Assembly (NCBI GenBank): GCA_034932485.1
Contig: JAYFOQ010000036.1
Location: forward strand, 21,582-85,581
Source of the DNA: Gordonibacter sp034932485
GTDB taxonomy: Bacteria; Actinomycetota; Coriobacteriia; Coriobacteriales; Eggerthellaceae
Direction: 5' to 3'
Length of the DNA: 64,000 bases
A model generated the notes under the pieces. That model had not been told where the DNA came from. It saw only the letters and a list, made by a program, of their open reading frames with translations, and did no database searches. A program made the position numbers and the translations under genes. Shown in pieces: positions 17,156-24,347 of the stretch (position 1 is its first letter; each line of letters begins with the position of its first letter).

Positions 17156-17192
17156 TAAAACAAGAGGCAGGAAACATTTGGTTCCCGCCTCT
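17156..17192 (-). terminator. Terminator of map
   Basis: Hairpin GAGGCGGGAA/TTCCTGCCTC (17191-17182 with 17173-17164, one G-T pair), followed on the minus strand by TTGTTTT, 32 bp after the map stop codon. Confidence 0.8.
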
Positions 17193-17223
17193 TCATCGAT
17201 ATACTTTTCAACCGGCTAGCACG

Positions 17224-17994
17224 CTACACTGGCCGACGGTGCCCCTCTTCCGTCGTAAGAATAAGCGGACCGTCTTCGGTTATAGCCACCGTCTTTTCAA
17301 AGTGGGCAGAAGGCCTACCGTCGCGGGTACACACGAGCCATCCGTCGGACATCTGACGTGTTTTGTACGTGCCGAGGTTGATCATGGGCTCAATAGCCAG
17401 CACCATACCCACCTCCAGCTTCACGCCCGCATGACGATGCCCAAAATTCGGCACATTAGGATCTTCGTGCATATCCCGACCAATACCATGACCCACATAC
17501 TCGCGCACCACACCAAAGCCCTCGGCCTCGGCAATCGACTGCACGGCATGCCCGATATCGCCTAGATGGTTACCTGGCCGCGCCGCGTCAAGGCCAGCCC
17601 ACATACACTTCTCAGTCGTAGTAAGCAGGTGTTGTAGTTCGGGCGATATCTTGCCCACCGCATACGTCCAGGCATTGTCGCCCACCCAACCGTCTACGAT
17701 AGCGCCCGTATCGATGGAGACAATATCGCCCTCTTGCAGAATAACGCCTGCCGACGGAATGCCGTGCACAATCTGTTCGTTTATCGAAGCGCAGATAGAC
17801 CCAGGAAATCCACCGTAGCCCTTGAACGCAGGAATGCCGCCCTCAAGCCGAATAAGCCGCTCTGCAAACTCGTCCAATTCAAGCGTGGATACTCCCGGGC
17901 GAATACGCTTCCCTACCTCACGCAGTACCTTAGCCGAGACACGACCTGCTTCCTTCATAGCCTCAATCTCAGCTGGTGACTTCCTGATGATCAT
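17224..17994 (-). CDS. map: Methionine aminopeptidase, type I
   Basis: Map removes the N-terminal methionine from nascent proteins. The 256-aa protein has the type I length and the metal ligands: Asp in VSIDTGAIVDGWVGDNA (two Asp), His in YVGHGIGRDMHEDPNVPNFG, Glu in LAIEPMINLGT and Glu in HFEKTVAITEDGPLILT. In many Gram-positive genomes map follows adk behind secY; here it is a separate unit some 33 kb away from adk, with its own terminator. Confidence 0.96.
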   Translation of the reverse strand: MIIRKSPAEIEAMKEAGRVSAKVLREVGKRIRPGVSTLELDEFAERLIRLEGGIPAFKGYGGFPGSICASINEQIVHGIPSAGVILQEGDIVSIDTGAIVDGWVGDNAWTYAVGKISPELQHLLTTTEKCMWAGLDAARPGNHLGDIGHAVQSIAEAEGFGVVREYVGHGIGRDMHEDPNVPNFGHRHAGVKLEVGMVLAIEPMINLGTYKTRQMSDGWLVCTRDGRPSAHFEKTVAITEDGPLILTTEEGHRRPV

Positions 17995-18120
17995 GCCGTA
18001 ACCGAACCTTATCTCTTGCTGTTTATATGTCAGAAATCAGTATAACACTCCCCGTTTTACCCCACCCTTTGATGGATTCCGACAAAGGTCCTGTACGACC
18101 CCTAAAACCCTTTAAGCATC

Positions 18121-19464
18121 TCAGGCGCCTTCAAGATAAGGAAGCTTCCACGCAAAAGAGAGTACACTTGCATCGGGAAGATAGATGCGCATGGTAAGCA
18201 AAAACACACCTTCACAGAGCGGAAGCCAGTTACGGGAGCGATCTCCCTCAGGCTTGTTTGTCTGCAAATACAAGTCGAGCGACCCGTCGTCGTTGAACAA
18301 TAAGTCATCCATTTCTCCAATGTTGTACCGCGCAATCTCATTGGGAATAAGGTGCCCGGCTTCCGTATAAGCTGTAAGCGACCACCAACCGTCGTCGCCA
18401 TGCGGAGGCATCATATCTGGCTCAAAATGGAGGGAATAAGACTTATCTCCCCGCAACAAAGACCCCGCCAAATCTACAACCATGGATGGGTACACTGCCA
18501 TCGAGACCGGGTTTGCAAAACCGCCGAATGCTACAACGGCACGAAAAGCATAGTCGGTCCCAAAGTTCCCGACGCGATCATCCATAAACATCCAACCGTT
18601 CGAGGAGATAATGCTGGCATGATCAGACGAGAATTCGCGATCCATAAGTGTAGACAAATGGGCTGCCGCTTGCGTCACTTCCTCGCCAAGCGCTTCGAGA
18701 TCAAACTCGAGCCCGGCACCAATGCCGAGCATCGCAAATCGTTTCAAAACCAATTCATCTTCCGGGAAACCAGGGTTCCCTACCGCCAAGCGATTGAACC
18801 GCGTAAAGAAATCTTGAGGAGTTAGGTGCGCTATGTACTCAAGAGGAACGTAGTCATAGGCAGCATTATGCAAGCCATAAGGCGGAACATAGGAGACATC
18901 GTCGTGAGCAGAAAGAGGATACAAACGCATCCCATCTTGAATCTCGTACACACTCTCAAGATCGTCGCTGCCGAAGCATTTCGTTCTTATCAGCAGCCAG
19001 ACAAGGTTGGTGGGCATTGGCACCTCCACCACGCTAGCCGGAAGCTCGCCCCTCCAGAACGGTCCCGTAAACGCGTAGGTAACCTCATCATTTCCCCCAA
19101 CACCTCCCGTACCAAGAATAAAGGGCGTATTGGAATATCCATCGAAGGTCTGCACCGAACAATATCGATCAGTTGCTGGCTTACGAAAGAACATGGGCTC
19201 GCTCGCAAGTTCGAGATACGCCTGAGAGTACACCGTGTCAACATTAGGCCGTGTCAGGCTAACCATAGCAGGTGTGGCTAAATCACACGCATGAAAAAGC
19301 TGATTAAGGGGAGCGCGGTCCGCCTCCGGCTTAACCACGTTGGTAGCCATGTCCTTGATAACGTCAAGCAAGACAAGTGGGTAAGCGTACAGGTAGGCTT
19401 CACGAAGTAGCGCAGACGCCCCATCCCCACTCTCCGCCTCATACGAATATACAGAAGGCTCCAT
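18121..19464 (-). CDS. DUF1254/DUF1214 domain protein
   Basis: The 447-aa protein has an N-terminal DUF1254 region (LREAYLYAYPLVLLDVIKDM, TVYSQAYLELASEPMFF) and a C-terminal DUF1214 region (GDKSYSLHFEPDMMPP, WWSLTAYTEAGHLIPNEIARY). No signal peptide or membrane segment is evident. The biochemical function of this two-domain family is not established. The start at 19464 (MEPSVYSYEAE) is preceded by AAAGGA; an upstream GTG was rejected. It is a single-gene unit between map and the RHH/SPFH pair. The family is patchily distributed, so acquisition by transfer is possible but not shown. Confidence 0.82.
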   Translation of the reverse strand: MEPSVYSYEAESGDGASALLREAYLYAYPLVLLDVIKDMATNVVKPEADRAPLNQLFHACDLATPAMVSLTRPNVDTVYSQAYLELASEPMFFRKPATDRYCSVQTFDGYSNTPFILGTGGVGGNDEVTYAFTGPFWRGELPASVVEVPMPTNLVWLLIRTKCFGSDDLESVYEIQDGMRLYPLSAHDDVSYVPPYGLHNAAYDYVPLEYIAHLTPQDFFTRFNRLAVGNPGFPEDELVLKRFAMLGIGAGLEFDLEALGEEVTQAAAHLSTLMDREFSSDHASIISSNGWMFMDDRVGNFGTDYAFRAVVAFGGFANPVSMAVYPSMVVDLAGSLLRGDKSYSLHFEPDMMPPHGDDGWWSLTAYTEAGHLIPNEIARYNIGEMDDLLFNDDGSLDLYLQTNKPEGDRSRNWLPLCEGVFLLTMRIYLPDASVLSFAWKLPYLEGA

Positions 19465-19681
19465 ATGAATTCCTTTCACAAAGTTTTAGCTCCAAAAAAG
19501 GAGCGGATACGTACGGCGAACCGCGCATCCACTCCCCTTAGTCTAGCGCACTCTTTGCAAAAGCACTCAATACAAACCAAGCTGTTATCGCACCTTTAAC
19601 TGCATTCTACGCAGGAAAAGTACCGTCAATCGCCACGACAGGAAGCTGAGTTCTCGTTCCTCTCGACGAGCGAATCGACCA

Positions 19682-19876
19682 CTACTCGGCCTCGCCTTCA
19701 CCGTAATTCTCCTCAACCCTCTCGGTTCCCTTCAACCGACCCGCATCTTTAAGAGCGCGACGCAGCAGGAACTCAACCTGAGCATTTACGCTACGCAGGT
19801 CATCGGCAGCCCACCGTTCGACCGCCTCCCAAATATCCGGATCGACGCGTAGTGGGTATTGTTTGCGTTTCGCCAT
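19682..19876 (-). CDS. Arc-like ribbon-helix-helix DNA-binding protein
   Basis: The 64-aa protein reads MAKRKQYPLRVDPDIWEAVE, then WAADDLRSVNAQVEFLLRRAL, the short strand plus two helices of Arc/MetJ-type regulators, followed by an acidic tail. It starts 55 bp downstream of the SPFH protein gene on the same strand, so the two are probably cotranscribed. Small RHH proteins next to SPFH genes recur in actinobacteria. Its operator is unknown; the imperfect palindrome at 21002-21022 upstream of the SPFH gene is a candidate. The ATG at 19876 was preferred to an upstream TTG. Confidence 0.78.
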   Translation of the reverse strand: MAKRKQYPLRVDPDIWEAVERWAADDLRSVNAQVEFLLRRALKDAGRLKGTERVEENYGEGEAE

Positions 19877-19931
19877 ATCATCACCGCACAAGAGCGATCA
19901 GAACGGTGTCCGATTGCACCTGCACCCCTTC

Positions 19932-20942
19932 TTATTGGTACAGCGTTCCCGTGTTAAGCACGGGCTGCGCATCGGACTCGCCACAAAGCACCACCATAAG
20001 ATTCGACACCATGGCAGCCTTGCGCTCATCATCTAAGTCTACCACGTTCTTTGCAGATAACTCCGCCAACGCCATGTCTACCATACCCACCGCACCCTGC
20101 ACAATTTTCTCACGTGCAGCAATAACAGCATCGGCCTGTTGACGACGCAGCATAGCCTGAGCAATTTCTGGCGCATAGGCCAAGTGCGTAAGACGCGCAT
20201 CGTCAATAACGACACCCGCTTTCTCAAGGCGCACTGCTAGTTCTTCCTTCAGGGCCTCGGATACTTCCTCTATATTACTGCGCAACGTTATTTCGCCTTC
20301 AGGCTCGCCGGGCATCTGATCGTAGGCATAGGTAGTAGCCACGTGACGTAGCGCAGTTTCGCTTTGGGTATGCACGTAAGAATTGTAGTCATCAACGTCA
20401 AACAGAGCTTTTGCTGTGTTTTCTACGCGCCATACAATAACATCGGCAATCTCGATAGGATTACCGCATTTGTCGTTCACCTTAAGATGGTCTCCGTTGT
20501 AGGTACGTGCTCGCAACGACATCTTCGTGGACAACGCCGTCGGCTTACTGGTCTTCACATCCACCGTAGATCCCGTAGAGCGAGAGTAGAATGGGTTCGC
20601 CCAGTGGAAACCCTCATCACGTACTGTACCCTTGTAGTCGCCAAACAAGATAAGTACGCGTGCTTGATTGGGCTGAATAGTAAAGAAGCCCATAAGCAGC
20701 AGTAGAGGCCCCACACAGAGCACGACGATGCCTACAACCAGAAGCACAACACCAAGCGTCTGGGATCCTGTAGTAATAGGTACATCATCAGGTGGCATCA
20801 TAGTTGCCCCTACTACGATAGAAGCGATGCAGGCGACCGCCAAGACAAGAGTAAGAAACAATACAGGCCAGCCGCTTTTCACCTGAACGGTTTTCTCAAC
20901 GGAAGCGCCGCCTTCTGCACGAGCGTTCTTCTGGACGGACAT
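19932..20942 (-). CDS. SPFH/Band 7 (stomatin-like) membrane protein
   Basis: The 336-aa protein has two N-terminal membrane segments (PVLFLTLVLAVACIASIVVGA and TLGVVLLVVGIVVLCVGPLL, near residues 28-48 and 64-83), then the SPFH entry FFTIQPNQARVLILFGDYKGT and a Band 7 domain. A conserved ending is DARLTHLAYAPEIAQAMLRR, then QQADAVIAAREKIVQGAVGM and VDLDDERKAAMVSNLMVVLC. SPFH proteins scaffold membrane microdomains and sometimes control proteases; the role here is unknown. Coupled to the RHH gene downstream. Confidence 0.9.
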   Translation of the reverse strand: MSVQKNARAEGGASVEKTVQVKSGWPVLFLTLVLAVACIASIVVGATMMPPDDVPITTGSQTLGVVLLVVGIVVLCVGPLLLLMGFFTIQPNQARVLILFGDYKGTVRDEGFHWANPFYSRSTGSTVDVKTSKPTALSTKMSLRARTYNGDHLKVNDKCGNPIEIADVIVWRVENTAKALFDVDDYNSYVHTQSETALRHVATTYAYDQMPGEPEGEITLRSNIEEVSEALKEELAVRLEKAGVVIDDARLTHLAYAPEIAQAMLRRQQADAVIAAREKIVQGAVGMVDMALAELSAKNVVDLDDERKAAMVSNLMVVLCGESDAQPVLNTGTLYQ

Positions 20943-21219
20943 GACAATTCCTTTCTCTCCCAGACAAAACGTCCCATACGTTCGTCCGCACCTTCTTCAA
21001 GGTGATACATATATGATATCACATTGAGATCTCTATTTTTCTAATATCTTAGCAACCAATTTTCTACGGAAATTTAAAAATGCAATATTGAAAATGCAAT
21101 AAATGCTTGACAGCAGTGTAGAGCGTAGAGAACGTTGATGGGTATAGCAGTAACGACAACCAAGATTGGTGTCCGTAGCCATTTCATTGATGATGGGATT
21201 GACGACAATAGGTGGTCAG

Positions 21220-21235
21220 TGTTTCACGTGAAACA
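21220..21235. promoter_or_regulatory. parS: parS centromere site (ParB-binding)
   Basis: Second exact copy of the 16-bp palindrome TGTTTCACGTGAAACA, in the intergenic region between the SPFH gene and rplA, 15.1 kb from the first. Two perfect copies make chance occurrence very unlikely. Confidence 0.93.
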
Positions 21236-21345
21236 TTTGTTCGCTATCTGATACGCTAAACTAATAAATGGCAAACACATGGCACGTTAAACAACGCGTC
21301 ATGTCGCGCTCAAAAAGTTATTCACATGATATAAATTTCAATGCC

Positions 21346-21373
21346 CCTATAGGCCCCTATAGGGGCCTATAGG
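21346..21373. repeat. Three CCTATAGG palindromes at exact 10-bp spacing
   Basis: CCTATAGG occurs at 21346-21353, 21356-21363 and 21366-21373, each self-complementary and in helical phase. The block abuts the rplA terminator and lies 110 bp from parS. It could bind a protein on one DNA face, or extend the terminator stem by alternative pairing. Confidence 0.75.
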
Positions 21374-21375
21374 AC

Positions 21376-21405
21376 AAAAAAAGGAGCCCGAAGGCTCCTT
21401 TTTTA
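21376..21405. terminator. Terminator of rplA (bidirectional)
   Basis: Stem AAGGAGCC (21381-21388), loop CGAA, GGCTCCTT (21393-21400), flanked by an A-run before and a T-run after, so it can end transcription in both directions. Confidence 0.92.
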
Positions 21406-21427
21406 ACTTAAAGCTGAAAGGTTATTC

Positions 21428-22138
21428 TTATTCACCAGACTGCGTGTAGTCGCGATTCACGGAGGAATCAACCGACACACCTGGAGTCATCGTTGCAGAA
21501 ACGCTAACGGACTTCACATATTTGCCCTTAGCTGCGGCAGGCTTCATACGCAGAATCTCGTCGTATACAGCACCGTAGTTCTCAGCAAGCTGCTCAGCCG
21601 TAAAGCTCACTTTACCCAAGACAACGTGGGCAATACCGTAACGGTCGGCACGATACTCTACACGGCCACCCTTTAATTCGTTGATAGCCTTTACCACATC
21701 GGTGGTAACGGTGCCCAGCTTAGGGTTCGGCATAAGGCCACGGGGACCAAGCACCTTACCTAAACGGCCAACTTTGCCCATCTGATCAGGTGTGGCAACA
21801 GCGGCGTCGAAATTAAACTCGCCAGCCTGGATCTGCTGCATAAGTTCATCGGTGCCTACGATATCAGCGCCAGCCTCTTCAGCGGCACGAGCAGCTTCAC
21901 CCTCGGCAAACACAGCCACGCGAACCGTCTTGCCCGAACCGTTCGGCAGACTCACGGTACCGCGAAGCTGCTGATCGGCCTGACGGGTATCAATACCTAG
22001 ACGAAAGTGGCCTTCGACGGTCTCGTCGAACTTGGCAGTGGAAACTTCCTTCACTAGGCTCATGGCCGCGAGCGGAGCGTAAGACTCTTCGCCAATCTTT
22101 TCGACTGCGGCACGGTAGTTCTTGGATTGCTTTGTCAT
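21428..22138 (-). CDS. rplA: 50S ribosomal protein L1
   Basis: The 236-aa protein has the normal L1 length and motifs: KFDETVEGHFRLGIDTRQAD, the signature GKVGRLGKVLGPRGLMPNPK and TVTTDVVKAINELKGGRVEY. L1 binds 23S rRNA at the L1 stalk and often represses its own L11-L1 mRNA. The ATG at 22138 has AAGGGAAG upstream; sixteen upstream codons were rejected. It follows rplK by 115 bp and is the last gene of the unit. Confidence 0.98.
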   Translation of the reverse strand: MTKQSKNYRAAVEKIGEESYAPLAAMSLVKEVSTAKFDETVEGHFRLGIDTRQADQQLRGTVSLPNGSGKTVRVAVFAEGEAARAAEEAGADIVGTDELMQQIQAGEFNFDAAVATPDQMGKVGRLGKVLGPRGLMPNPKLGTVTTDVVKAINELKGGRVEYRADRYGIAHVVLGKVSFTAEQLAENYGAVYDEILRMKPAAAKGKYVKSVSVSATMTPGVSVDSSVNRDYTQSGE

Positions 22139-22252
22139 GATACTTCCCTTCGTGGTACATAGCGGACGCACAAGACGTCCTTCCACTTCTTCTTATCGCT
22201 CAAGCGGCTGCACGAAGCAGCCGCATTGCGCACAATAGAACTCTGCGAGTAA

Positions 22253-22756
22253 CTAGTCCTCGTCGAGAGTCTTGCCCTGCAGCATAGCTGCAACCTTCTT
22301 AGAAGGTACATACTTCTTTTTCATCTCGCGACCTTCAATGCGCACACCCATGCTACGCGCGGTGCCTGCGATAATCTCCATAGCAGCCTCGATGGTGTTA
22401 GCGTTCAAGTCCGGCATCTTCAACTCAGCAATGCTGCGGAGTTGATCTTCCGTAAGCGTACCCACAGCCGTAAGATGAGGGATGCCCGAACCACTCTTGA
22501 TGCCCAAAGCCTCTTTGATGAGGATGGCCGCAGGTGGGGTCTTGCACACAAACGTGAACGATTTATCTTCGTACACCGTGATCTCGACCGGGATGATGGT
22601 GCCAGACTGGTCCTGCGTCTGAGCGTTGAACGCCTGGCAGAACTGCATAATGTTAACACCCTGCGAGCCAAGAGCCGGACCAACCGGAGGGGCCGGGTTT
22701 GCTGCACCAGCAGGAATCTGAAGTTTGATGAAGCCAGTAGCTTTCTTTTCAGCCAT
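22253..22756 (-). CDS. rplK: 50S ribosomal protein L11 with C-terminal extension
   Basis: L11 forms the GTPase-associated centre with 23S rRNA. Residues 1-140 are standard (GFIKLQIPAGAANPAPPVGP, GIKSGSGIPHLTAVG, AELKMPDLNANTIEAAME, IIAGTARSMGVRIEG). The protein is 167 aa, against about 141 in most bacteria, because of a basic tail after VRIEG: REMKKKYVPSKKVAAMLQGK followed by TLDED. The ATG at 22756 has GAAAGGA upstream. It lies between nusG and rplA as usual. Confidence 0.97.
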   Translation of the reverse strand: MAEKKATGFIKLQIPAGAANPAPPVGPALGSQGVNIMQFCQAFNAQTQDQSGTIIPVEITVYEDKSFTFVCKTPPAAILIKEALGIKSGSGIPHLTAVGTLTEDQLRSIAELKMPDLNANTIEAAMEIIAGTARSMGVRIEGREMKKKYVPSKKVAAMLQGKTLDED

Positions 22757-22881
22757 TGTGAACGGTCCTTTCAGCTGACCATACCATTTCAAAATCTATC
22801 AACAAAGCAGCGTTACTCGCGTGAGAAGCCCCGGTCCACCACAGGCACGCGCACTGCTTATGTTTACCACGTTAGCGTTCG

Positions 22882-23418
22882 TTAAATCTTGGCAACCTGA
22901 TCGAACGAAAGCTCCACCGGTGTTTCGCGTCCGAAAATGGAAACGAGCACCTTTACCTTACCAGACTCAGGCGATACCTCCGACACCACACCATCGAACT
23001 CCGCCAAGGGTCCGGAGACCACCTTAACGGACTGACCCACCTCAATAGAAGTAGAGGTCTTCTTCGGCGCACCAGCACGAGGTTTGCCCATGCCCATAAT
23101 TTTGTTGTACTCATCACGCGTAAGCGGCGCTGGGTTGCCCTGACTACCAACAAAACCCGTGACACCAGGCGTATTGCGCACCGCAGCCCAGCTACGGTCG
23201 TCAAGTTCCATGCGAACCAGCACATAACCTGGGAATACCTTCTTCTCACTCTCGACGCGACGCCCACCCTCTTTGATCTCCGTTACCATCTCGGTAGGTA
23301 TCTCAATGGCGAACACGCTGTTCTCAAGACCCATAGTCTCGATGCGCGTCTCAAGGTTCTTTTTCACCTTATTCTCATAGCCCGAGTAAGTGTGCAGGAC
23401 ATACCATTTCTTCGACAT
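22882..23418 (-). CDS. nusG: Transcription termination/antitermination protein NusG
   Basis: NusG binds RNA polymerase and couples it to Rho or the ribosome. The 178-aa protein has the NGN domain (KKWYVLHTYSGYENKVKKNL, VFPGYVLVRMELDDRSWAAV, RNTPGVTGFVG) and a C-terminal KOW domain (VGQSVKVVSGPLAEFDGVVS). The gene is 3 bp after secE. Confidence 0.98.
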   Translation of the reverse strand: MSKKWYVLHTYSGYENKVKKNLETRIETMGLENSVFAIEIPTEMVTEIKEGGRRVESEKKVFPGYVLVRMELDDRSWAAVRNTPGVTGFVGSQGNPAPLTRDEYNKIMGMGKPRAGAPKKTSTSIEVGQSVKVVSGPLAEFDGVVSEVSPESGKVKVLVSIFGRETPVELSFDQVAKI

Positions 23419-23421
23419 GCC

Positions 23422-23868
23422 TTACACCCCCAATCCGGAAATCGCCACAAGCAACGGCGTAATAATAACATTATCTAACACGGTAACGTAGACACCGAAA
23501 AATAGCAACGCAGCCACAACTACGACGCTCCAACGAAACACATCTTGCTTCGTTGGCCACGTCACGCGCTTCATCTCGGAGCGAACGTCCTTCAGAAAAC
23601 CAAAACGCCTTTTTTTCTTGACAGGCTTTTCTTCGGCTTTCTCGGTCTTCTTCTCGATCTTGCCTTTTTCCTGCTTGTCGGCGGCAGGTGCCTCGACCTT
23701 ATCGGCTTTACGGAAGAGCTTCCTCTTTGGTGCTTCGGTTGCAGCGGCATCGGCTTCGGCGACGTCCTTCGCCTCTACCTGGGCGCTTTCAGCTTCGCGC
23801 ACCTGCTCCTTGCGGGCAGCACGGGCTGCGGAAGCCTTCGCTCGCTGTGTTTTGGATTTCTTCGCCAT
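23422..23868 (-). CDS. secE: Preprotein translocase subunit SecE with long charged N-terminus
   Basis: SecE stabilises SecY in the Sec translocon. The conserved part is the last 60 residues: FLKDVRSEMKRVTWPTKQDV, then one membrane segment VVVVAALLFFGVYVTVLDNV. It is preceded by about 85 residues very rich in Lys, Glu and Ala (for example KASAARAARKEQ, EKTEKAEEKPVKKKRR), giving 148 aa where many SecE are 60-70 aa. The ATG at 23868 has AAGGAATCAG upstream. Order secE-nusG-rplK-rplA is the common one. Confidence 0.95.
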   Translation of the reverse strand: MAKKSKTQRAKASAARAARKEQVREAESAQVEAKDVAEADAAATEAPKRKLFRKADKVEAPAADKQEKGKIEKKTEKAEEKPVKKKRRFGFLKDVRSEMKRVTWPTKQDVFRWSVVVVAALLFFGVYVTVLDNVIITPLLVAISGLGV

Positions 23869-23985
23869 CTGATTCCTTAGCCCGAAAACCGGGAAAATCG
23901 TTATCCGTCTAAACGCCAAACAAGCAGCTTGATTCCAAGCTGCTCAAGCAAGCAACCTGAATGCAAGCTGCTCAGTCTAACAAGC

Positions 23986-24062
23986 TGGCAGGCCAGGAGG
24001 GACTCGAACCCCCAACATGCGGTTTTGGAGACCGCCGCTCTACCAATTGGAGCTACTGGCCT
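23986..24062 (-). tRNA. tRNA-Trp (CCA anticodon)
   Basis: The minus strand folds as a cloverleaf: acceptor AGGCCAG with CTGGCCT, anticodon stem GCGGT/ACCGC around loop CTCCAAA (anticodon CCA), and T-loop GGTTCGAGTCC. The 3' CCA is encoded (23986-23988). It lies between rpmG and secE, its usual place. Confidence 0.96.
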
Positions 24063-24086
24063 ATGCTTGTTCCCACCCTGAATACG

Positions 24087-24236
24087 CTATCGAGTTTCCT
24101 TATGCAGCGTGTGGTGTCCACACCACTTGCAATACTTGTTCATCTCGATGCGATCCGGATTGTTCTGCTTGTTCTTCTTGGTCGTATAATTGCGGCGCTT
24201 GCAATCAGTGCAGGCCAGAGTGACCAACGTGCGCAT
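24087..24236 (-). CDS. rpmG: 50S ribosomal protein L33 (zinc-binding form)
   Basis: The 49-aa protein MRTLVTLACTDCKRRNYTTK... carries two Cys pairs (CTDC and CKWC), so it is the zinc-containing C+ paralogue, and ends KYCKWCGHHTLHKETR. The ATG at 24236 has AGGAGA upstream; the long in-frame upstream extension is not family sequence. It sits between tuf and tRNA-Trp. Confidence 0.96.
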   Translation of the reverse strand: MRTLVTLACTDCKRRNYTTKKNKQNNPDRIEMNKYCKWCGHHTLHKETR

Positions 24237-24304
24237 GAATTCTCCTCTTATCGCTAATGTATCGAGCTTGATAGTGTTTTCGACATACACATGAATTTTC
24301 AAGA

Positions 24305-24330
24305 GCGGAACCCGCGAATGCGGGTTCCGC
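24305..24330 (-). terminator. Hairpin between tuf and rpmG
   Basis: Perfect 11-bp stem GCGGAACCCGC/GCGGGTTCCGC with a GAAT-type loop, 18 bp after the tuf stop. The T-content after it on the minus strand is modest, so it may attenuate rather than stop transcription into rpmG. Confidence 0.65.
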
Positions 24331-24347
24331 ATTTAGGTAAAACGGTG

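Larger units (their letters stand above)
20943..21375. other. Intergenic region with parS, DnaA-box-like site and phased palindromes
   Basis: AT-rich non-coding DNA between the SPFH gene and rplA. It holds an imperfect palindrome at 21002-21022, a direct repeat AAAATGCAAT (21077-21086 and 21091-21100), a perfect parS (21220-21235), a DnaA-box match TTATTCACA (21318-21326) and three CCTATAGG palindromes (21346-21373). There is no coding potential. With a single DnaA box it is not a credible oriC by itself. Confidence 0.6.

Noticed and set aside
20943..21427. Chromosomal origin oriC
   Set aside because: Only one DnaA-box match and no dnaA, dnaN or rpmH nearby; parS is origin-proximal but not diagnostic.
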